A stretch of 64,000 bases of DNA from NCBI RefSeq assembly GCF_000364445.2, contig NZ_CP043538.1, positions 5,227,447 to 5,291,446 on the forward strand, written 5' to 3'. The DNA is from Methylobacterium mesophilicum SR1.6/6. Lineage in GTDB: Bacteria > Pseudomonadota > Alphaproteobacteria > Rhizobiales > Beijerinckiaceae. The notes under the pieces are model-generated. The model was not told where the DNA came from. It did not search any database and saw only the letters and a list, made by a program, of their open reading frames with translations. The position numbers were made by a program, and so were the translations under genes. Below are positions 38,670 through 49,600 of this stretch, one piece after another (position 1 is the stretch's first letter; every line of letters begins with the position of its first letter).

Positions 38670-39159
38670 CGTCTTCCGGCTCCTTGCCCCTCAGAGGGTA
38701 TGATGCTCACATCTGCGCCGACGCGCTCTTCTCCCCAGGCGATCTCGGGCTTGCCCGGGATCGCTTGAGCTTGTGGGGAGGAGTTGGGGGGCGGGATAGG
38801 GCGATGCGGTGCCGTCTGCACCACCCTCACCCATGACCCTTCTCCCGTGCGGGCTACGCTCTTCACACATCTCTATCGGAGAGGGGCTGAACGGTGCCGC
38901 GCGTCTCCCTCCCCCGCAGAGGGGGGAGGGAGAGCACGTGGGAGACACGGACCGTCAAACTTACCAACGAGGCGATGGTCCCAAACCCGATGTGTGAATC
39001 CGCGAGCCCGCAAGGGTTCCGCCTCCGTCGGAATACCCGCGGATGTTGCCAGGGCAGGCGCTTCCGCTCTAGAGCCGGGGCAGCCAGGATCCCCGCCCGG
39101 TCCGGGCTCGCCGCGGCGCCGGCCTCCGGCACGGACCGCTCTCTGCCGAGACCCTTCGC
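38670..39159. other. 490-base intergenic region made mainly of repeats
   Basis: No gene is seen. The first part (38725-38840) contains purine-rich GGGGAGGAGTTGGGGGG-type blocks similar to the interior of the repeat at 28917. The middle is the second MITE-like copy (38844-39016). The last ~140 bases should hold the purL promoter; I see no purine riboswitch or other leader structure. Confidence 0.5.
38844..39016. repeat. MITE-like composite repeat with terminal inverted repeats (copy 2)
   Basis: The left end starts CCCGTGCGGGCTACGCTCTT (38844) and runs into CACAC. The right end (38992-39016) runs GTGTGAATCC to GCCCGCAAGGG. Both ends closely match the copy at 28917-29129, while the interior differs in length and sequence except for the CCCTCCCCC/GGGGGGAGGG purine-pyrimidine arms. 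Confidence 0.7.
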
Positions 39160-41385
39160 ATGTTCCGCAACGACGTTCCGATCACCCCCGAACTCGTGGC
39201 CCAGCACGGCCTGACGCCGGACGAGTACGCGCGCTTCCGCGGCCTGATCGGGCGCGACCCGACGCTGACCGAACTCGGCATCGTCTCGGCCATGTGGAAC
39301 GAGCATTGTTCCTACAAGTCCTCCCGCAAGCACCTGCGCGGCCTGCCGACCTCGGCGCCGTGGGTGATCCAGGGACCGGGCGAGAACGCGGGCGTCATCG
39401 ACATCGGCGACGGCCACGCCTGCGTCTTCAAGATGGAGAGCCACAACCACCCGAGCTACATCGAGCCCTACCAGGGCGCGGCGACCGGCGTCGGCGGCAT
39501 CCTGCGCGACGTCTTCACCATGGGCGCGCGGCCGATCGCGGCGCTCAACGCCCTGCGCTTCGGCTCCCCCGACCATCCGCGCACGCGCAGCCTCGTTTCC
39601 GGCGTGGTCGCGGGAATCGGCGGCTACGGCAATTCCTTCGGCGTGCCGACCGTCGGCGGCCTGACCGGCTTCCACAAGCGCTACGACGGCAACATCCTGG
39701 TCAACGCCATGGCGGTGGGCCTCGCCCGCACCGACGGCATCTTCTACGCGGCCGCCGCGGGCGTCGGGAACCCGATCGTCTACCTCGGCTCCAAGACCGG
39801 CCGCGACGGTATCCACGGCGCCACCATGGCGTCGGCGGAGTTCGACGAGGAATCCGAGTCGAAGCGCCCGACCGTGCAGGTCGGCGACCCCTTCGCCGAG
39901 AAGCTGCTGCTGGAGGCCTGCCTCGAGCTGATGGCCTCCGGCGCGGTGATCGCCATCCAGGACATGGGCGCGGCCGGCCTGACCTGCTCGGCCGTCGAGA
40001 TGGGCGCCAAGGGCGACCTCGGCGTCGAGCTCGACATCGACAAGGTGCCGGCCCGCGAGGCGGGCATGACCCCCTACGAGATGATGCTCTCGGAGAGCCA
40101 GGAGCGCATGCTCATGGTGCTCAAGCCCGGCATGGAGGCCGAGGCCGAGGCGATCTTCGTGAAGTGGGGCCTAGACTTCGCGGTCATCGGCCGGACCACC
40201 GACACCCTGCGCTTCGTGATCAAGTGGCACGGGGAAACGGTGGCCGACCTGCCGATCAAGGAGCTGGGCGACGAGGCCCCGCTCTACGACCGGCCGCACT
40301 TGGCCAACACGCACCTGCCGGTGCTCTCGGCCTCTGAGGTCCCGGCGCCGGCCTCGCTCACCGACGCCCTGAAGCGCCTCGTCGGCTCGCCCGACCTGTC
40401 GTCCAAGCGCTGGGTCTTCGAGCAGTACGACCACTTCATCTTAGGGAACACCGTCCAGAAGCCCGGGGGCGACGCCGCCATCGTGCGGGTCGAGGACGGC
40501 CCGAAGGGGCTGGCGATCACCTGCGACGTCACCCCGCGCTACTGCGAGGCCGACCCGGTCGAAGGCGGCCGGCAGGCGGTGGCCGAGGCGTGGCGCAACA
40601 TCACGGCGGTCGGCGCCAAGCCGCTCGCCATCACCGACAACCTGAACTTCGGCAATCCCGAGAAGCCCGAGGTGATGGGCCAGCTCGTCGGCTGCCTCCA
40701 GGGCATCGGCGAGGCCTGCCGGGCGCTGGACTTCCCGGTCGTGTCCGGCAACGTCTCGCTCTACAACGAGACCAACGGCGTCGGCATCCTGCCGACCCCG
40801 ACCATCGGCGGCGTCGGCGTGCTCGACGACGTGGAGCGCCACGCCACCATCGCCCTCAAGCGCGAGGGCGACGTGCTGGTGCTGATCGGGGCGGGCGAGG
40901 GCTGGCTCGGTCAGTCGGCCTACCTGTCGGTGATCGCGGGCCGCGAGGAGGGCGCGCCGCCGCCCGTCGACCTCGCCCTGGAGCGCCGCAACGGCGACTT
41001 CGTCCGCGGCCTGATCCAGGCGGGCACCGTCGACACGGTCCACGACCTGTCGGATGGCGGCCTCGCGGTGGCGCTCGCCGAGATGGCGATGGCCGGCGGA
41101 ATCGGCGCGGCCCTGCCGGAGGTGCCGGTGGATCTGGCGCCCCACGCCTACCTGTTCGGCGAGGACCAGGGCCGCTACCTGCTGGCGGTCGATCCGGAGG
41201 CGGCGAGCGACCTCCTCTACAGCGCCTCGGCGCAGGGGATCGACGCGGCGGTGGTCGGCGTCACCGGCTCCGACCGTTTGACCCTGCCGGGCGGCGAGAC
41301 CATACCGCTCGCCGAACTCTCCGCGGCGCACGAGGGCTGGCTGCCCGCCTACATGGCGAGCCAGCCGGCGGCTCCGGCGTCCTGA
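39160..41385 (+). CDS. purL: Phosphoribosylformylglycinamidine synthase subunit PurL
   Basis: A 741-residue protein of the small (PurQ/PurS-dependent) PurL class. Visible motifs include [34 protein letters not shown] and [17 protein letters not shown]/Mg-binding [15 protein letters not shown], and the second-half repeat [16 protein letters not shown] and [14 protein letters not shown]. It uses ATP and ammonia from PurQ to convert FGAR to FGAM in purine synthesis. purQ and purS are not in the window. It is followed by bolA with a 24-base gap. Confidence 0.97.
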   Translation: MFRNDVPITPELVAQHGLTPDEYARFRGLIGRDPTLTELGIVSAMWNEHCSYKSSRKHLRGLPTSAPWVIQGPGENAGVIDIGDGHACVFKMESHNHPSYIEPYQGAATGVGGILRDVFTMGARPIAALNALRFGSPDHPRTRSLVSGVVAGIGGYGNSFGVPTVGGLTGFHKRYDGNILVNAMAVGLARTDGIFYAAAAGVGNPIVYLGSKTGRDGIHGATMASAEFDEESESKRPTVQVGDPFAEKLLLEACLELMASGAVIAIQDMGAAGLTCSAVEMGAKGDLGVELDIDKVPAREAGMTPYEMMLSESQERMLMVLKPGMEAEAEAIFVKWGLDFAVIGRTTDTLRFVIKWHGETVADLPIKELGDEAPLYDRPHLANTHLPVLSASEVPAPASLTDALKRLVGSPDLSSKRWVFEQYDHFILGNTVQKPGGDAAIVRVEDGPKGLAITCDVTPRYCEADPVEGGRQAVAEAWRNITAVGAKPLAITDNLNFGNPEKPEVMGQLVGCLQGIGEACRALDFPVVSGNVSLYNETNGVGILPTPTIGGVGVLDDVERHATIALKREGDVLVLIGAGEGWLGQSAYLSVIAGREEGAPPPVDLALERRNGDFVRGLIQAGTVDTVHDLSDGGLAVALAEMAMAGGIGAALPEVPVDLAPHAYLFGEDQGRYLLAVDPEAASDLLYSASAQGIDAAVVGVTGSDRLTLPGGETIPLAELSAAHEGWLPAYMASQPAAPAS

Positions 41386-41409
41386 ACCCCTGACCCGAGG
41401 AATTTGCCG

Positions 41410-41646
41410 ATGCCGATGGATGCGGGCGAGATCGAGCGCATGATCCGCGAGGCCCTGCCGGACGCGCAGGTGGAGATCCGCGACCTCGCGGGCGACGGCG
41501 ACCATTACGCCGCCACCGTCCTGTCGGCGGCCTTCAAGGGCAAGACCCGGGTGGCGCAGCACCAGATGGTCTACGGCGCCCTGCAGGGCCGGATGGGCGG
41601 TGTGCTCCACGCCCTTGCGCTGACCACGGGCGTCCCGCAGGATTGA
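41410..41646 (+). CDS. BolA-family protein
   Basis: A 78-residue protein: ERMIREALPDAQVEIRDLAG, the HYAATVLSAAFKGK beta-hairpin and RVAQHQMVYGAL, with the conserved histidines used to bind a shared 2Fe-2S cluster with a CGFS glutaredoxin. The ATG at 41410 is nine bases after a GAGGA; a second ATG at 41416 is also possible. In alphaproteobacteria this gene normally lies directly beside grxD; here the two are split by an unrelated gene. Role: iron-sulfur cluster trafficking and iron sensing, by family knowledge. Confidence 0.92.
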   Translation: MPMDAGEIERMIREALPDAQVEIRDLAGDGDHYAATVLSAAFKGKTRVAQHQMVYGALQGRMGGVLHALALTTGVPQD

Positions 41647-41669
41647 GGTGAAGACCCTCAGGCTTCGCG

Positions 41670-42545
41670 ATGAGTCTCAAACCGTCCGTCTTCATCGAAC
41701 GCGTACGGCCGCCGACCTGGGGGGAAACCTTCGCCCGGGAACGCGAACTGCTCGGCGCCCTGCTGGACGACCCATCCCTCTTCGCGGGCGTTCGTCTTCT
41801 GGTCGCGCCTGAAGATTTCTCGATCGGCCTCCATGAACGCCTGTTCGAGGCCATGCCGAGGGTAACCGGTTCGGACGGTGCGATTGATCGCAGCGCGATC
41901 CCGGCCGCACTCGGACATTACGCTTGGGATGCGGAAGGCAGTGTCGATGCCTGGCTGGATCGGTTGCTCGCCGAGCGCGCCGATGCGCCCGACACGTTGC
42001 AGCATGCACGCGATATCCACGAGAATTCCGAACTGCGACGCGAGCAGCCCGAACTGATCGACACCGACACTGTCGCGTGGTGCCATGAACAGGTCGCCCT
42101 GCTCACGCGACTCGCCGAGCGAAGTGATCCCCTCTCGCGCCAGATCGACTGGCAGAACATCATCGAGGAGCTCCTCTACGTTGGCCGCTCGCAGGTCAGC
42201 GGCGTGGTCCGCAAGATGGAGCTGGTTTTCGAGCATCTCGTGAAACTTCTGTCCGACCCGAACGCGCCCAGTCGCAATCGCTGGCGGATCGAGATCGACG
42301 CGTTTCCGCTCCGGATTTCCCACGAGGCGAAGCCGTCGATGCGTCGGTTGATCGACCTGAACGCGGCTTGGCGGCGCGGCGTGTCCGATGCCGCTGCCAG
42401 CCTATCGGAGTATGCGATCCGCGTGCCGCGGGACCTGCCGCAGGAGTGCCCGTTCAGCTACGAGGATCTGACCACAGGCACGCTGCCCGTCGCCGGCCTC
42501 CTTGAGAAGCTGGCCGGGACCGGCGATATGAAGCCAACCGAATAG
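41670..42545 (+). CDS. DnaB-helicase N-terminal-like domain fused to DUF29
   Basis: A 291-residue protein in two parts. Residues ~20-120 follow the DnaB N-terminal (DnaG-binding) domain pattern: [36 protein letters not shown], then a helical region ending [11 protein letters not shown]. Residues ~130-285 match DUF29: [43 protein letters not shown] and the end [15 protein letters not shown]. No helicase domain follows. Base composition is visibly less GC-rich than in purL or grxD, and the gene interrupts the usual bolA-grxD pair, so acquisition by transfer is likely. Function is unknown; a link to replication is only a guess from the first domain. Confidence 0.75.
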   Translation: MSLKPSVFIERVRPPTWGETFARERELLGALLDDPSLFAGVRLLVAPEDFSIGLHERLFEAMPRVTGSDGAIDRSAIPAALGHYAWDAEGSVDAWLDRLLAERADAPDTLQHARDIHENSELRREQPELIDTDTVAWCHEQVALLTRLAERSDPLSRQIDWQNIIEELLYVGRSQVSGVVRKMELVFEHLVKLLSDPNAPSRNRWRIEIDAFPLRISHEAKPSMRRLIDLNAAWRRGVSDAAASLSEYAIRVPRDLPQECPFSYEDLTTGTLPVAGLLEKLAGTGDMKPTE

Positions 42546-42559
42546 ACCCGAGGTACCCG

Positions 42560-42898
42560 ATGACCGACGCCAACACGACCATCCAGAACGAGATCGCCTC
42601 CCAGGACGTGGTGGTGTTCATGAAGGGCACGCCGCAGATGCCGCAATGCGGTTTCTCGGGGCAGGTGGTGCAGATCCTCAACTACCTCGGCGTGCCGTTC
42701 AAGGGCGTGAACGTCCTGGCCGACCAGGAGATCCGCGAGGGCATCAAGGCCTTCTCGAACTGGCCGACCATCCCGCAGATCTACGTGAAGGGCGAGTTCG
42801 TCGGCGGCTGCGACATCACCCGGGAGATGTTCCAGTCGGGCGAGCTGCAGACCTTCCTGTCCGAGAAGGGCGTGCCGGTGAAGACCGCCGCCGCCTGA
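42560..42898 (+). CDS. grxD: Monothiol glutaredoxin Grx4 (CGFS type)
   Basis: A 112-residue protein with the CGFS active site in [13 protein letters not shown], the glutathione-binding [19 protein letters not shown] stretch and normal length. It holds a bridging 2Fe-2S cluster with BolA and delivers clusters to apo-proteins. Fourteen bases separate it from the DnaB-N/DUF29 gene. A strong intrinsic terminator follows at 42928-42950. Confidence 0.96.
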   Translation: MTDANTTIQNEIASQDVVVFMKGTPQMPQCGFSGQVVQILNYLGVPFKGVNVLADQEIREGIKAFSNWPTIPQIYVKGEFVGGCDITREMFQSGELQTFLSEKGVPVKTAAA

Positions 42899-42927
42899 TT
42901 TTTTCTGAGATCTGGCACGATGGATGA

Positions 42928-42950
42928 GGGCGCCCGCGGGCGCCCTTTTT
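42928..42950 (+). terminator. Intrinsic terminator after grxD
   Basis: GGGCGCCC (42928-42935) and GGGCGCCC (42938-42945) form an 8-bp stem with a two-base centre, followed by TTTTT at 42946-42950, 30 bases after the grxD stop. This ends the purL-bolA-grxD unit. Confidence 0.85.
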
Positions 42951-42956
42951 CGTGCC

Positions 42957-43046
42957 CGTCTTTGCGCGCGGAGCGAAGCAACCCAGGGCAGCGCGAGGTC
43001 GGCCAGCGTGGCGCCGCTGGATTGCTTCGCTGCGCTCGCAAGGACG
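42957..43046. repeat. Interspersed palindromic repeat, family B (copy 1)
   Basis: The left arm reads CGTCTTTGCGCGCGGAGCGA then AGCAACCCAGGGCAGCG. The right arm reads GCTGGATTGCTTCGCTGCGC then TCGCAAGGACG. The arms are imperfect inverted repeats of each other. Two more copies lie at 46549 and 59679. It lies just downstream of the grxD terminator and ends against the methyltransferase stop. Confidence 0.75.
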
Positions 43047-43055
43047 GTGGCCGGC

Positions 43056-43712
43056 TCAGCGCGGGTCCCGCGCGACGAACAGCGCCACGCAGCCGACGAC
43101 CGTGATCTCCACCGACCGGAACCGCTGCTCCAGCGCCGTGCGCAGGTCCGGCAGGGTGTCGGCGGCGTTCGAGAACACTCCCTTGCGGTTGTAGACCCGC
43201 ATCAGCGCCCGCGCCGCACCCGTGACCGGGACGCCCCCCGACAGGATCGTGGCGCCGAACACCACGCCGCCGTCGGCCAGGCACGGTCGCACCGTGTCGA
43301 AGGCCTTGGCCTTCTCGGCGATGGCGCCCGGCAGGCAGTGCAGCAGGTAGGTCATCCCGATCGAGTCGAACGGCGCGATGCCGGAGGCCGGCGCGCCGAG
43401 CACGTCGACCCGGTAGGTCTCCGGCCGGTAGCGTGCGATCCGCTGGGCCGCGAAGGCGAGGCTGTCGGCGTTGAGGTCCATCAGGCCGATGCGCGGCGCG
43501 GAGGACGGGAAGCGGCACCGGTCGAGGTACCAGCCGGTCCCGACCCCGACATCGAGATGCGCGAGGCCCGCATGTCGGTCGTAGAGATCGAGGATCCGCG
43601 CCGTGGGGCAGCGCCAGATCAGCGGGTTCGACAGGCGCAGCACGACGAGGTCGTAGATCTGCAGCGTCCGCGGATTGTAGATCGCCTGCCCGGCCTGCGT
43701 GTCGGTCGCCAT
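43056..43712 (-). CDS. Class I SAM-dependent methyltransferase
   Basis: A 218-residue protein with the SAM-binding glycine motif [14 protein letters not shown], an acidic residue at the end of the second strand ([13 protein letters not shown]) and a [14 protein letters not shown] motif. It resembles small stand-alone methyltransferases. The substrate cannot be told from the sequence. It is convergent with grxD, divergent from rlmN, and its start is about 100 bases from the rlmN start, so the two share a promoter region. Confidence 0.85.
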   Translation of the reverse strand: MATDTQAGQAIYNPRTLQIYDLVVLRLSNPLIWRCPTARILDLYDRHAGLAHLDVGVGTGWYLDRCRFPSSAPRIGLMDLNADSLAFAAQRIARYRPETYRVDVLGAPASGIAPFDSIGMTYLLHCLPGAIAEKAKAFDTVRPCLADGGVVFGATILSGGVPVTGAARALMRVYNRKGVFSNAADTLPDLRTALEQRFRSVEITVVGCVALFVARDPR

Positions 43713-43810
43713 CGCTCTCCGTGGGGTCAGCTGTCGCCGACGCGCATTCGCATTCGCCGGCGCGATCGCCTATATCAGACCCTTTCCAACGTATGGATCG
43801 TTTGAACGCC

Positions 43811-45085
43811 ATGGCGACGCCGTCGCTCGACAGCGCCCGCGCGGCCGATGCCGCGATCGAGAAGGCGCCGGATCTCCTCCCCGAGGCGCTGCCAGGCCGC
43901 CGGCCGTCGCTGGTCGGCCTGACCCGCGACGCCCTTAAGGCGCAGCTCGTCGGCATGGGCGTGCCCGAGCGCGAGAGCCGGATGCGCGCCGGCCAGGTCT
44001 GGCACTGGGTCAATTTCCGCGGGGCGTCCGACTTCGCCGAGATGACCAATGTCGGCAAGGCGCTGAAGGCGCAGCTCGCCGAGCACTTCACCCTGGAGCG
44101 GCCGGAAGTCGCGAGCCGGCAGGTCTCCCGCGACGGCACCCGCAAGTGGCTCCTGCGCATGGCGCCGACCAACCGGCAGGAGCACAACCGCGGCGCCGAG
44201 ATCGAGTGCGTCTACATCCCCGGCCCGGATCGCGGCACGCTCTGCGTGTCCTCCCAGGTCGGCTGCACCCTGACCTGCTCGTTCTGCCACACCGGCACGC
44301 AGCGCCTCGTGCGCAACCTCTCGGCCGCCGAGATCGTCCAGCAACTCGTCACCGCCCGGGACGAGCTCGGCGACTGGCCCGGCCAGATGCCGAGCCGCGA
44401 CGCCGGCGGCTCCGGCGAGGTCGGCCGGCTCGTGACCAACATCGTGTTCATGGGCATGGGCGAGCCCCTCTACAATCTCGACGCCGTGGTCGACGCGGTC
44501 GGGGTGATGTCCGACCAGGAGGGTCTCGGCCTGTCCCGCCGCCGGATCACGGTCTCGACCTCGGGGGTCGTGCCGCAGATCCCCCGGCTCGGCGAGCAGG
44601 CCAACGCCATGCTGGCGATCTCGCTCCACGCCGTGCGCGACGACCTGCGCAACGAGCTGGTGCCGCTCAACCGGAAATATCCGATCGCCGAGCTGCTCGC
44701 GGCCTGCCGCGCCTATCCGGGCCTGAGCAACGCCCGCCGGATCACCTTCGAGTACGTGATGCTGAAGGGCGTCAACGATTCGGACGCGGACGCGCGGGAG
44801 CTGGTCCGCCTGCTCAAGGGCATCCCGGCCAAGATCAACCTGATCCCGTTCAACCCCTGGCCGGGCAGCCGCTACGAATGCTCCGACTGGGACCGGATCG
44901 AGCGCTTCTCCGAGATCGTGTTCAACGCCGGCTACGCCTCTCCGGTGCGCACGCCCCGGGGCCGGGACATCCTGGCGGCCTGCGGCCAGCTCAAGAGCGA
45001 GACCGAGAAGCTGCGCGCCCGCGCCCGGCTGATGCAGGAAGAGGGCATCGGCGTGGAGAGTTTTTACGCGGGCGCCGACGACTGA
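43811..45085 (+). CDS. rlmN: Dual-specificity 23S rRNA/tRNA m2A methyltransferase RlmN
   Basis: A 424-residue radical SAM enzyme with the cluster motif CTLTCSFC (cysteines at residues 152, 156 and 159), the [13 protein letters not shown] motif, [31 protein letters not shown] and the C-terminal catalytic cysteine in DILAACGQL. It methylates A2503 of 23S rRNA and A37 of some tRNAs. In-frame starts exist at 43721 and 43793; I took 43811 (MATPSLDS), but 43793 is also plausible. About 40 residues before the core are longer than in E. coli, as is usual in rhizobia. Confidence 0.94.
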   Translation: MATPSLDSARAADAAIEKAPDLLPEALPGRRPSLVGLTRDALKAQLVGMGVPERESRMRAGQVWHWVNFRGASDFAEMTNVGKALKAQLAEHFTLERPEVASRQVSRDGTRKWLLRMAPTNRQEHNRGAEIECVYIPGPDRGTLCVSSQVGCTLTCSFCHTGTQRLVRNLSAAEIVQQLVTARDELGDWPGQMPSRDAGGSGEVGRLVTNIVFMGMGEPLYNLDAVVDAVGVMSDQEGLGLSRRRITVSTSGVVPQIPRLGEQANAMLAISLHAVRDDLRNELVPLNRKYPIAELLAACRAYPGLSNARRITFEYVMLKGVNDSDADARELVRLLKGIPAKINLIPFNPWPGSRYECSDWDRIERFSEIVFNAGYASPVRTPRGRDILAACGQLKSETEKLRARARLMQEEGIGVESFYAGADD

Positions 45086-45117
45086 GCGGCAGCCGAACAA
45101 GGCGTCCAACCCGCGCC

Positions 45118-45226
45118 CTCATCCTGAGGTGCGGCGAATCCGCCTCGAAGGATCCCTCCAGAAGGCACTGCGATCCCTGGAGCCCGCCTTCGAGGCCTGC
45201 GATGCGTTCCGGCACCTCAGGATGAG
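45118..45226. repeat. Interspersed palindromic repeat, family A (copy 3)
   Basis: CTCATCCTGAGGTGC (45118-45132) and GCACCTCAGGATGAG (45212-45226) are exact reverse complements. Inside are further paired arms: GCCTCGAAGGATCCCTCCAG and CTGGAGCCCGCCTTCGAGGC. The whole can fold into one long hairpin. It lies between the convergent rlmN and mscS-like genes. Confidence 0.85.
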
Positions 45227-45264
45227 GACCAAGTCGGGAGTCCCGGCACACGGGATGGTGCCGC

Positions 45265-46389
45265 TCACGCCGCGAACCGCCGCTCCTCCCCCCGACGCAG
45301 GGCCGGCTCCTCGGCGCCGACCCATTCCGTGCGGTGCCGCGGCAGGGCCTCCGGGTGCGCGGCCTGGAGCCACGTGATCATCGCCTCGCGGACCACGCAG
45401 CGCAGGTCCCAGGCCTGGGGCGCGTTGCGGGCGCTCACCAGCATCCGGATCTCGATCGTCGCTTCCTTCGCGTCCGAGACCTGGAGGTTGACCACCTTGC
45501 CGTCCCAGAGCGGTGTGCCCCTGGCGATCTCGGCGAGCTTCTCGCGCATCGCCGCGACCGGCGCGCGGTGGTCGACGTAGACGAACACGCTGCCGATCAG
45601 CGAGGCGCCGTCGCGGGTCCAGTTCTGGAACGGCTTCTGGATGAAGTAGGTCAGCGGCAGGACCAGCCGGCGCCAGTCCCAGAGGCGGACCACCACGTAG
45701 GTCGCGGTGATCTCCTCGACCCAGCCCCATTCGTTCTCGACGATGATCGCATCCTCGATCCGGATCGGCTGAGTGATGGCGATCTGGATGCCGGCCACGA
45801 GGTTCGACAGGACCGGCTGCATGGCGAGCCCGAGCACGAGGCCCGCCGCGCCCGCCGAGGCGAGCAGGCTGACGCCGTACTGGCGCACCGGCTCGAAGGT
45901 CATCAGCGCCACCGACAGGGTGACGAGGGCCACCAGCGTCACGCCCGCCCGCTCCAGGATGCGCATCTGGGTGAAGTGCTTGCGCGCCAGGAGGTTGTCC
46001 TCGGCGTCGAGCTTGAACCGGCGCAGGTAGATCACCGTGGCGATGTGGAGCGCGGTGGCGCAGCACCAGCCGGTCAGCGTCACGAAGGCCACCAGCAGGA
46101 TCTGGTTGAGGGCGATCCGCACCTCCCAGGACAGGTGCACGGTGGTCGAGGCGAGGCTGATCGCCACCACGATCAGGCCGAGGCGGCTCGGCCCGCGGGT
46201 GCGCGACACCAGCGAGCGCCAGAACAGGCTCCTGGTCGCGACCGCCCGCTTCATCGCCCGGTAGACGACCCCGTGCAGGGGCATCACCACGGCGCAGCAG
46301 GCGACGATGAGGATCAGGCTCTCGGCCCACCACGGCAGGTAGGCCAGCGCGCGGGCTGCGGAGCCGGCGAGCGCGTCGAGGTCCGGCAT
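45265..46389 (-). CDS. MscS-family mechanosensitive channel
   Basis: A 374-residue protein with about four to five N-terminal membrane segments, then the pore-lining helix region SLLASAGAAGLVLGLAMQPVLSNLVAG (split) and the beta domain EDAIIVENEWGWVEEITATYVVVRLWD typical of MscS-like channels. In the family it releases solutes under membrane tension. I used the ATG at 46389; a GTG 15 bases upstream is also in frame. A soluble C-terminal domain follows, ending in an Arg/Glu-rich tail. Confidence 0.9.
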   Translation of the reverse strand: MPDLDALAGSAARALAYLPWWAESLILIVACCAVVMPLHGVVYRAMKRAVATRSLFWRSLVSRTRGPSRLGLIVVAISLASTTVHLSWEVRIALNQILLVAFVTLTGWCCATALHIATVIYLRRFKLDAEDNLLARKHFTQMRILERAGVTLVALVTLSVALMTFEPVRQYGVSLLASAGAAGLVLGLAMQPVLSNLVAGIQIAITQPIRIEDAIIVENEWGWVEEITATYVVVRLWDWRRLVLPLTYFIQKPFQNWTRDGASLIGSVFVYVDHRAPVAAMREKLAEIARGTPLWDGKVVNLQVSDAKEATIEIRMLVSARNAPQAWDLRCVVREAMITWLQAAHPEALPRHRTEWVGAEEPALRRGEERRFAA

Positions 46390-46548
46390 CGGGCATCGCT
46401 CCACGGGTTCCGAACGGGACCTGGAGGAATGGGTGGGCGCTCGCCGCGGTTCCGCAGCGCACCATGTGCCCGCCGCAACGCAGCAGCCCGGCCCGGCGGG
46501 TTGCGCCGTGACGTCCTAGTCGGATCCGGACGACGGCCTCCGCACCAC

Positions 46549-46640
46549 CGTCCTTGCGAGCGCAGCGAAGCAATCCAGGGTAGCGCCACGCTCACCGATG
46601 GCGCGCTGCCCTGGGTCGCTTCGCTGCGCTCGCGATGACG
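46549..46640. repeat. Interspersed palindromic repeat, family B (copy 2)
   Basis: The left arm CGTCCTTGCGAGCGCAGCGA then AGCAATCCAGGGTAGCG pairs with the right arm CGCTGCCCTGGGTCGCTTCG then CTGCGCTCGCGATGACG. This is the best-preserved copy of the three in the window. It lies between the alpha-2-macroglobulin gene and the MscS-like gene. Confidence 0.8.
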
Positions 46641-46680
46641 GGCGGACCCCGACGAGCGGAGCGCGCGAACGCCGCCCGCC

Positions 46681-49600
46681 CTACTTCGCCGCCCCGACCG
46701 TCACGCTGCCCGAGGCGGTCCGGCCGAACCGCGCCGGCCGGTACATGTCCTCCACGGTGGCGCCCGGATGGACGTAGGTCCCGGGCGAGACCGCCCGCAC
46801 CGTGTAGGCCACGGTGAAGAAGGCCGACTGGCTCGGGTCGCGGTCGTAGGCCGCCACGAACCGGTCGTCCCGGAACTCGGTGTGGACCGGCTGCACGTCG
46901 GACTTGGCGAAGGCGAGCCCCTGGAGCGCGTCGGCGTCGAGGAGCTTCGGGTTGTCGATCTCCAGCCCCGCCGGCAGCGGATCGACCAGCAGGAGCCGCG
47001 CCGCTTCCGCCTTGGCCTCCGTGACCTTGAGCACCACCACGAGCCGGTCGTTCTGGCGCAGGCCGCTCGCCGGGTCGACGGTGCTGCCGTCGAGGCGGCG
47101 GAAGCTGCGCTCGATCGTGTAGCCCTGCTGCGCCGCCGGCTCCGGCGCCAGGGGGCTGCCGTTGACGGTCACGGCCACCTGCACAGGCGCGCGGCCGGTA
47201 TTGGTCAGCTGAACGCCCCTTTCGGCCAGGGCCGCCTCCCGGTAGACCCGCGCCAGCATCCCGGTCTGCGGCGCGCCGTCCAGGCTGAACGACAGCGTGC
47301 CCGCCTCGTTCGACAGGCTCTCGGCGGCGAGCACCATCCAGGCATTCTCCTGCGTGCTCGTCGGGCGCTCGGATTGCTGCTCCTCGCCGAGCACGGAAGC
47401 CGCGGGGCCCAGCGCCCCCTGCGCCAGCCCGCTCTCGGCGGCGAGCGTGATCAGCCCGGCCCCGTCGCGGAGTCGGGAGCCGTAATCGGCGCGGTAGACG
47501 CCCTTGTCGCGCTCGGCGCGCAGGACGGTGAGCGCCGATTCCATGGTCTTGGCGGCCCGGCCGCGGTCGCCGAGCAGCGCCAGAGCTGCGGCGAGCTGTG
47601 CCCGCCCGAGGGCGGAGGAGAAGTCGCCGATCTTGGTGTCGGCGAGGTAGCGCAGGTCGCCCATCACCGGCCGGCCGTTCCGGGCGAGCACGTAGGCGGC
47701 GTAGGCGAGGTCGGCACCGCCGCCCCGCACCTCGGTGGCGTTGGCCACCGCGTTGCGCAGGTAGTCGAGGGCCTGGGCGAAGGCCTTCTGCGGCACGGAA
47801 AAATTGCGCTCGCGGGCGCGGGTCAGGAAGTCGGTCACGTAGGCGTCGAGCCAGAGGTCGCTCGACCCCTGCGCCGACCACAGGCCGAAATCGCCGCTCG
47901 AATCCTGGCGGGCGAGCAGGCGATCGATCGATTCCCGCACCCTTTCGTCGGCGCCCGCGTCGAGGGCGAGTTTTTCCAATGCCGCGAGCTTGTTGACGTA
48001 GAGCAGCGGCATCGCCCGGCTCACCACCTGCTCGGAGCAGCCGTAGGGGTAGCGGTCGAGCGCCCGGAGCAGGGCCGCCACGTCGACCCCCGGCAGGGCC
48101 GTGGCCGAGAGCGAGACGCTGCCGGTGCCGGGCTGAAGGTCGGCGAGGAGGTCCGAGGTCAGCGTCAGGTTCGCCCCCGGGGCGAGGCTGCGCACCGAGC
48201 GGCGCAGCAGGGCGCCCGTCCCCGGCGAGATCCCGAGGGCGAAGCTCTGGTTGAGGGCGGCCGGGAGGCCGGGCCCCGACAGGGCGAGGTCGAGCCGGGC
48301 CGTGCCGGGTCCGGCGGCGGTGAGGGGGATCGCGAACTGGCCCTTCGCGCCGGCCTCCAGCCGCAGCGTCTGCCGCAGCGCGCTGGCGCCGACCACCACC
48401 GGGCCGGCCGGGATCAGGTCAACCGTGTACTCGCCCGCCGGCCCCTCGACGTTGTCGAGGGCCACGAACAGGCGCGACCGGTCGCCGGTGTCGAGGAAGC
48501 GCGGCAGCGTGGCGCTGAGCACGACCGGATCGCGGATGATCACGTCGGCCTGCGCCTGCCCGACCCGGTCGCCGCTCCAGGCGGTGACCATCACGCGCCC
48601 GGTGCCGTTGAAGGCCGGGATCGGGAAGGTGACGCTGGCCGCGCCGTCCGGCCCCACGGTCACCACGCCGGAATAGAGCGCCAGCGGCGCCTGGGTCGGC
48701 GGGGAATCGGCGAGCTCGCCGCCGCCCGCGTCGCCGCCGGAGCGGATCGCCCCGGCCGAGCCCTGCATGCCGTCGATCAGGTAGCCGTAGAGGTCGCGGA
48801 ATTCCGGCCCGAGCGCCCGCTGGCCGAGGAAGTACTGGGTCGGGTCCGGCGCCGCGTAGCGGGTCAGGTTGAGGATGCCGACATCGACCAGCGCCACGGT
48901 GATCCGCGCCGCCTCGCCGGCCCTCAGCCCGGTGAGCTGGACCGGCACGGTCAGGTCCTGGCGCGGGCGCGCCCGCTCCGGCGCCTTCAGGGCGACGCCG
49001 AGGCTGTGCCGCTCCCGGTCCACCGAGAACCACGCGAGGCCCAGCGCCCGGCCGGGCAAGCGCTTGGCCGCCTGATCGAGGGGCCGGTAGGCGGTGGCCA
49101 CCAGGTAGGCGCCGGCGCCCCATTCGGCCTTCACCGGGATGCTGACCGTGGTGCCGCCCTCGGGCACGCTGACCTCCAGGGTCTGGTGCACGCGGTCGCT
49201 GACGACCATCAGGCTAGCCTGACCCCTGAACTTCGGGCTGAGCTTGGCCCGCAGGGTGTCGCCGGCCGCGTAGGCGGCCCTGTCGAGGGTCAGGTCGAGC
49301 AGGTCGGGCGCCTCCGCGGTCTCGGAGCCGCCCCAGCCCACCTCGAAGCCGAGGCTCGCACTCGCCTCCGGGGCGCCCGCGGTCGAGACCTCCAGCCGGT
49401 AGCGGCCGAGGCCGACCGGCGCCTCGATCCGGCCCGGGCCGGCGGCCGTGAGGTCGACGGTGCCGCTGGCGACGCGCCGCGCGGACTTCACCGGCTCGAA
49501 CGACCAGCGCCCGTCCGCCCGGTACCACTGGTACGACTGGTCGATCCGCGACAGGGTCCAGCTCACGCCCGGCCGGGCCAGGAGCGCCCCGTCGGGGCGC

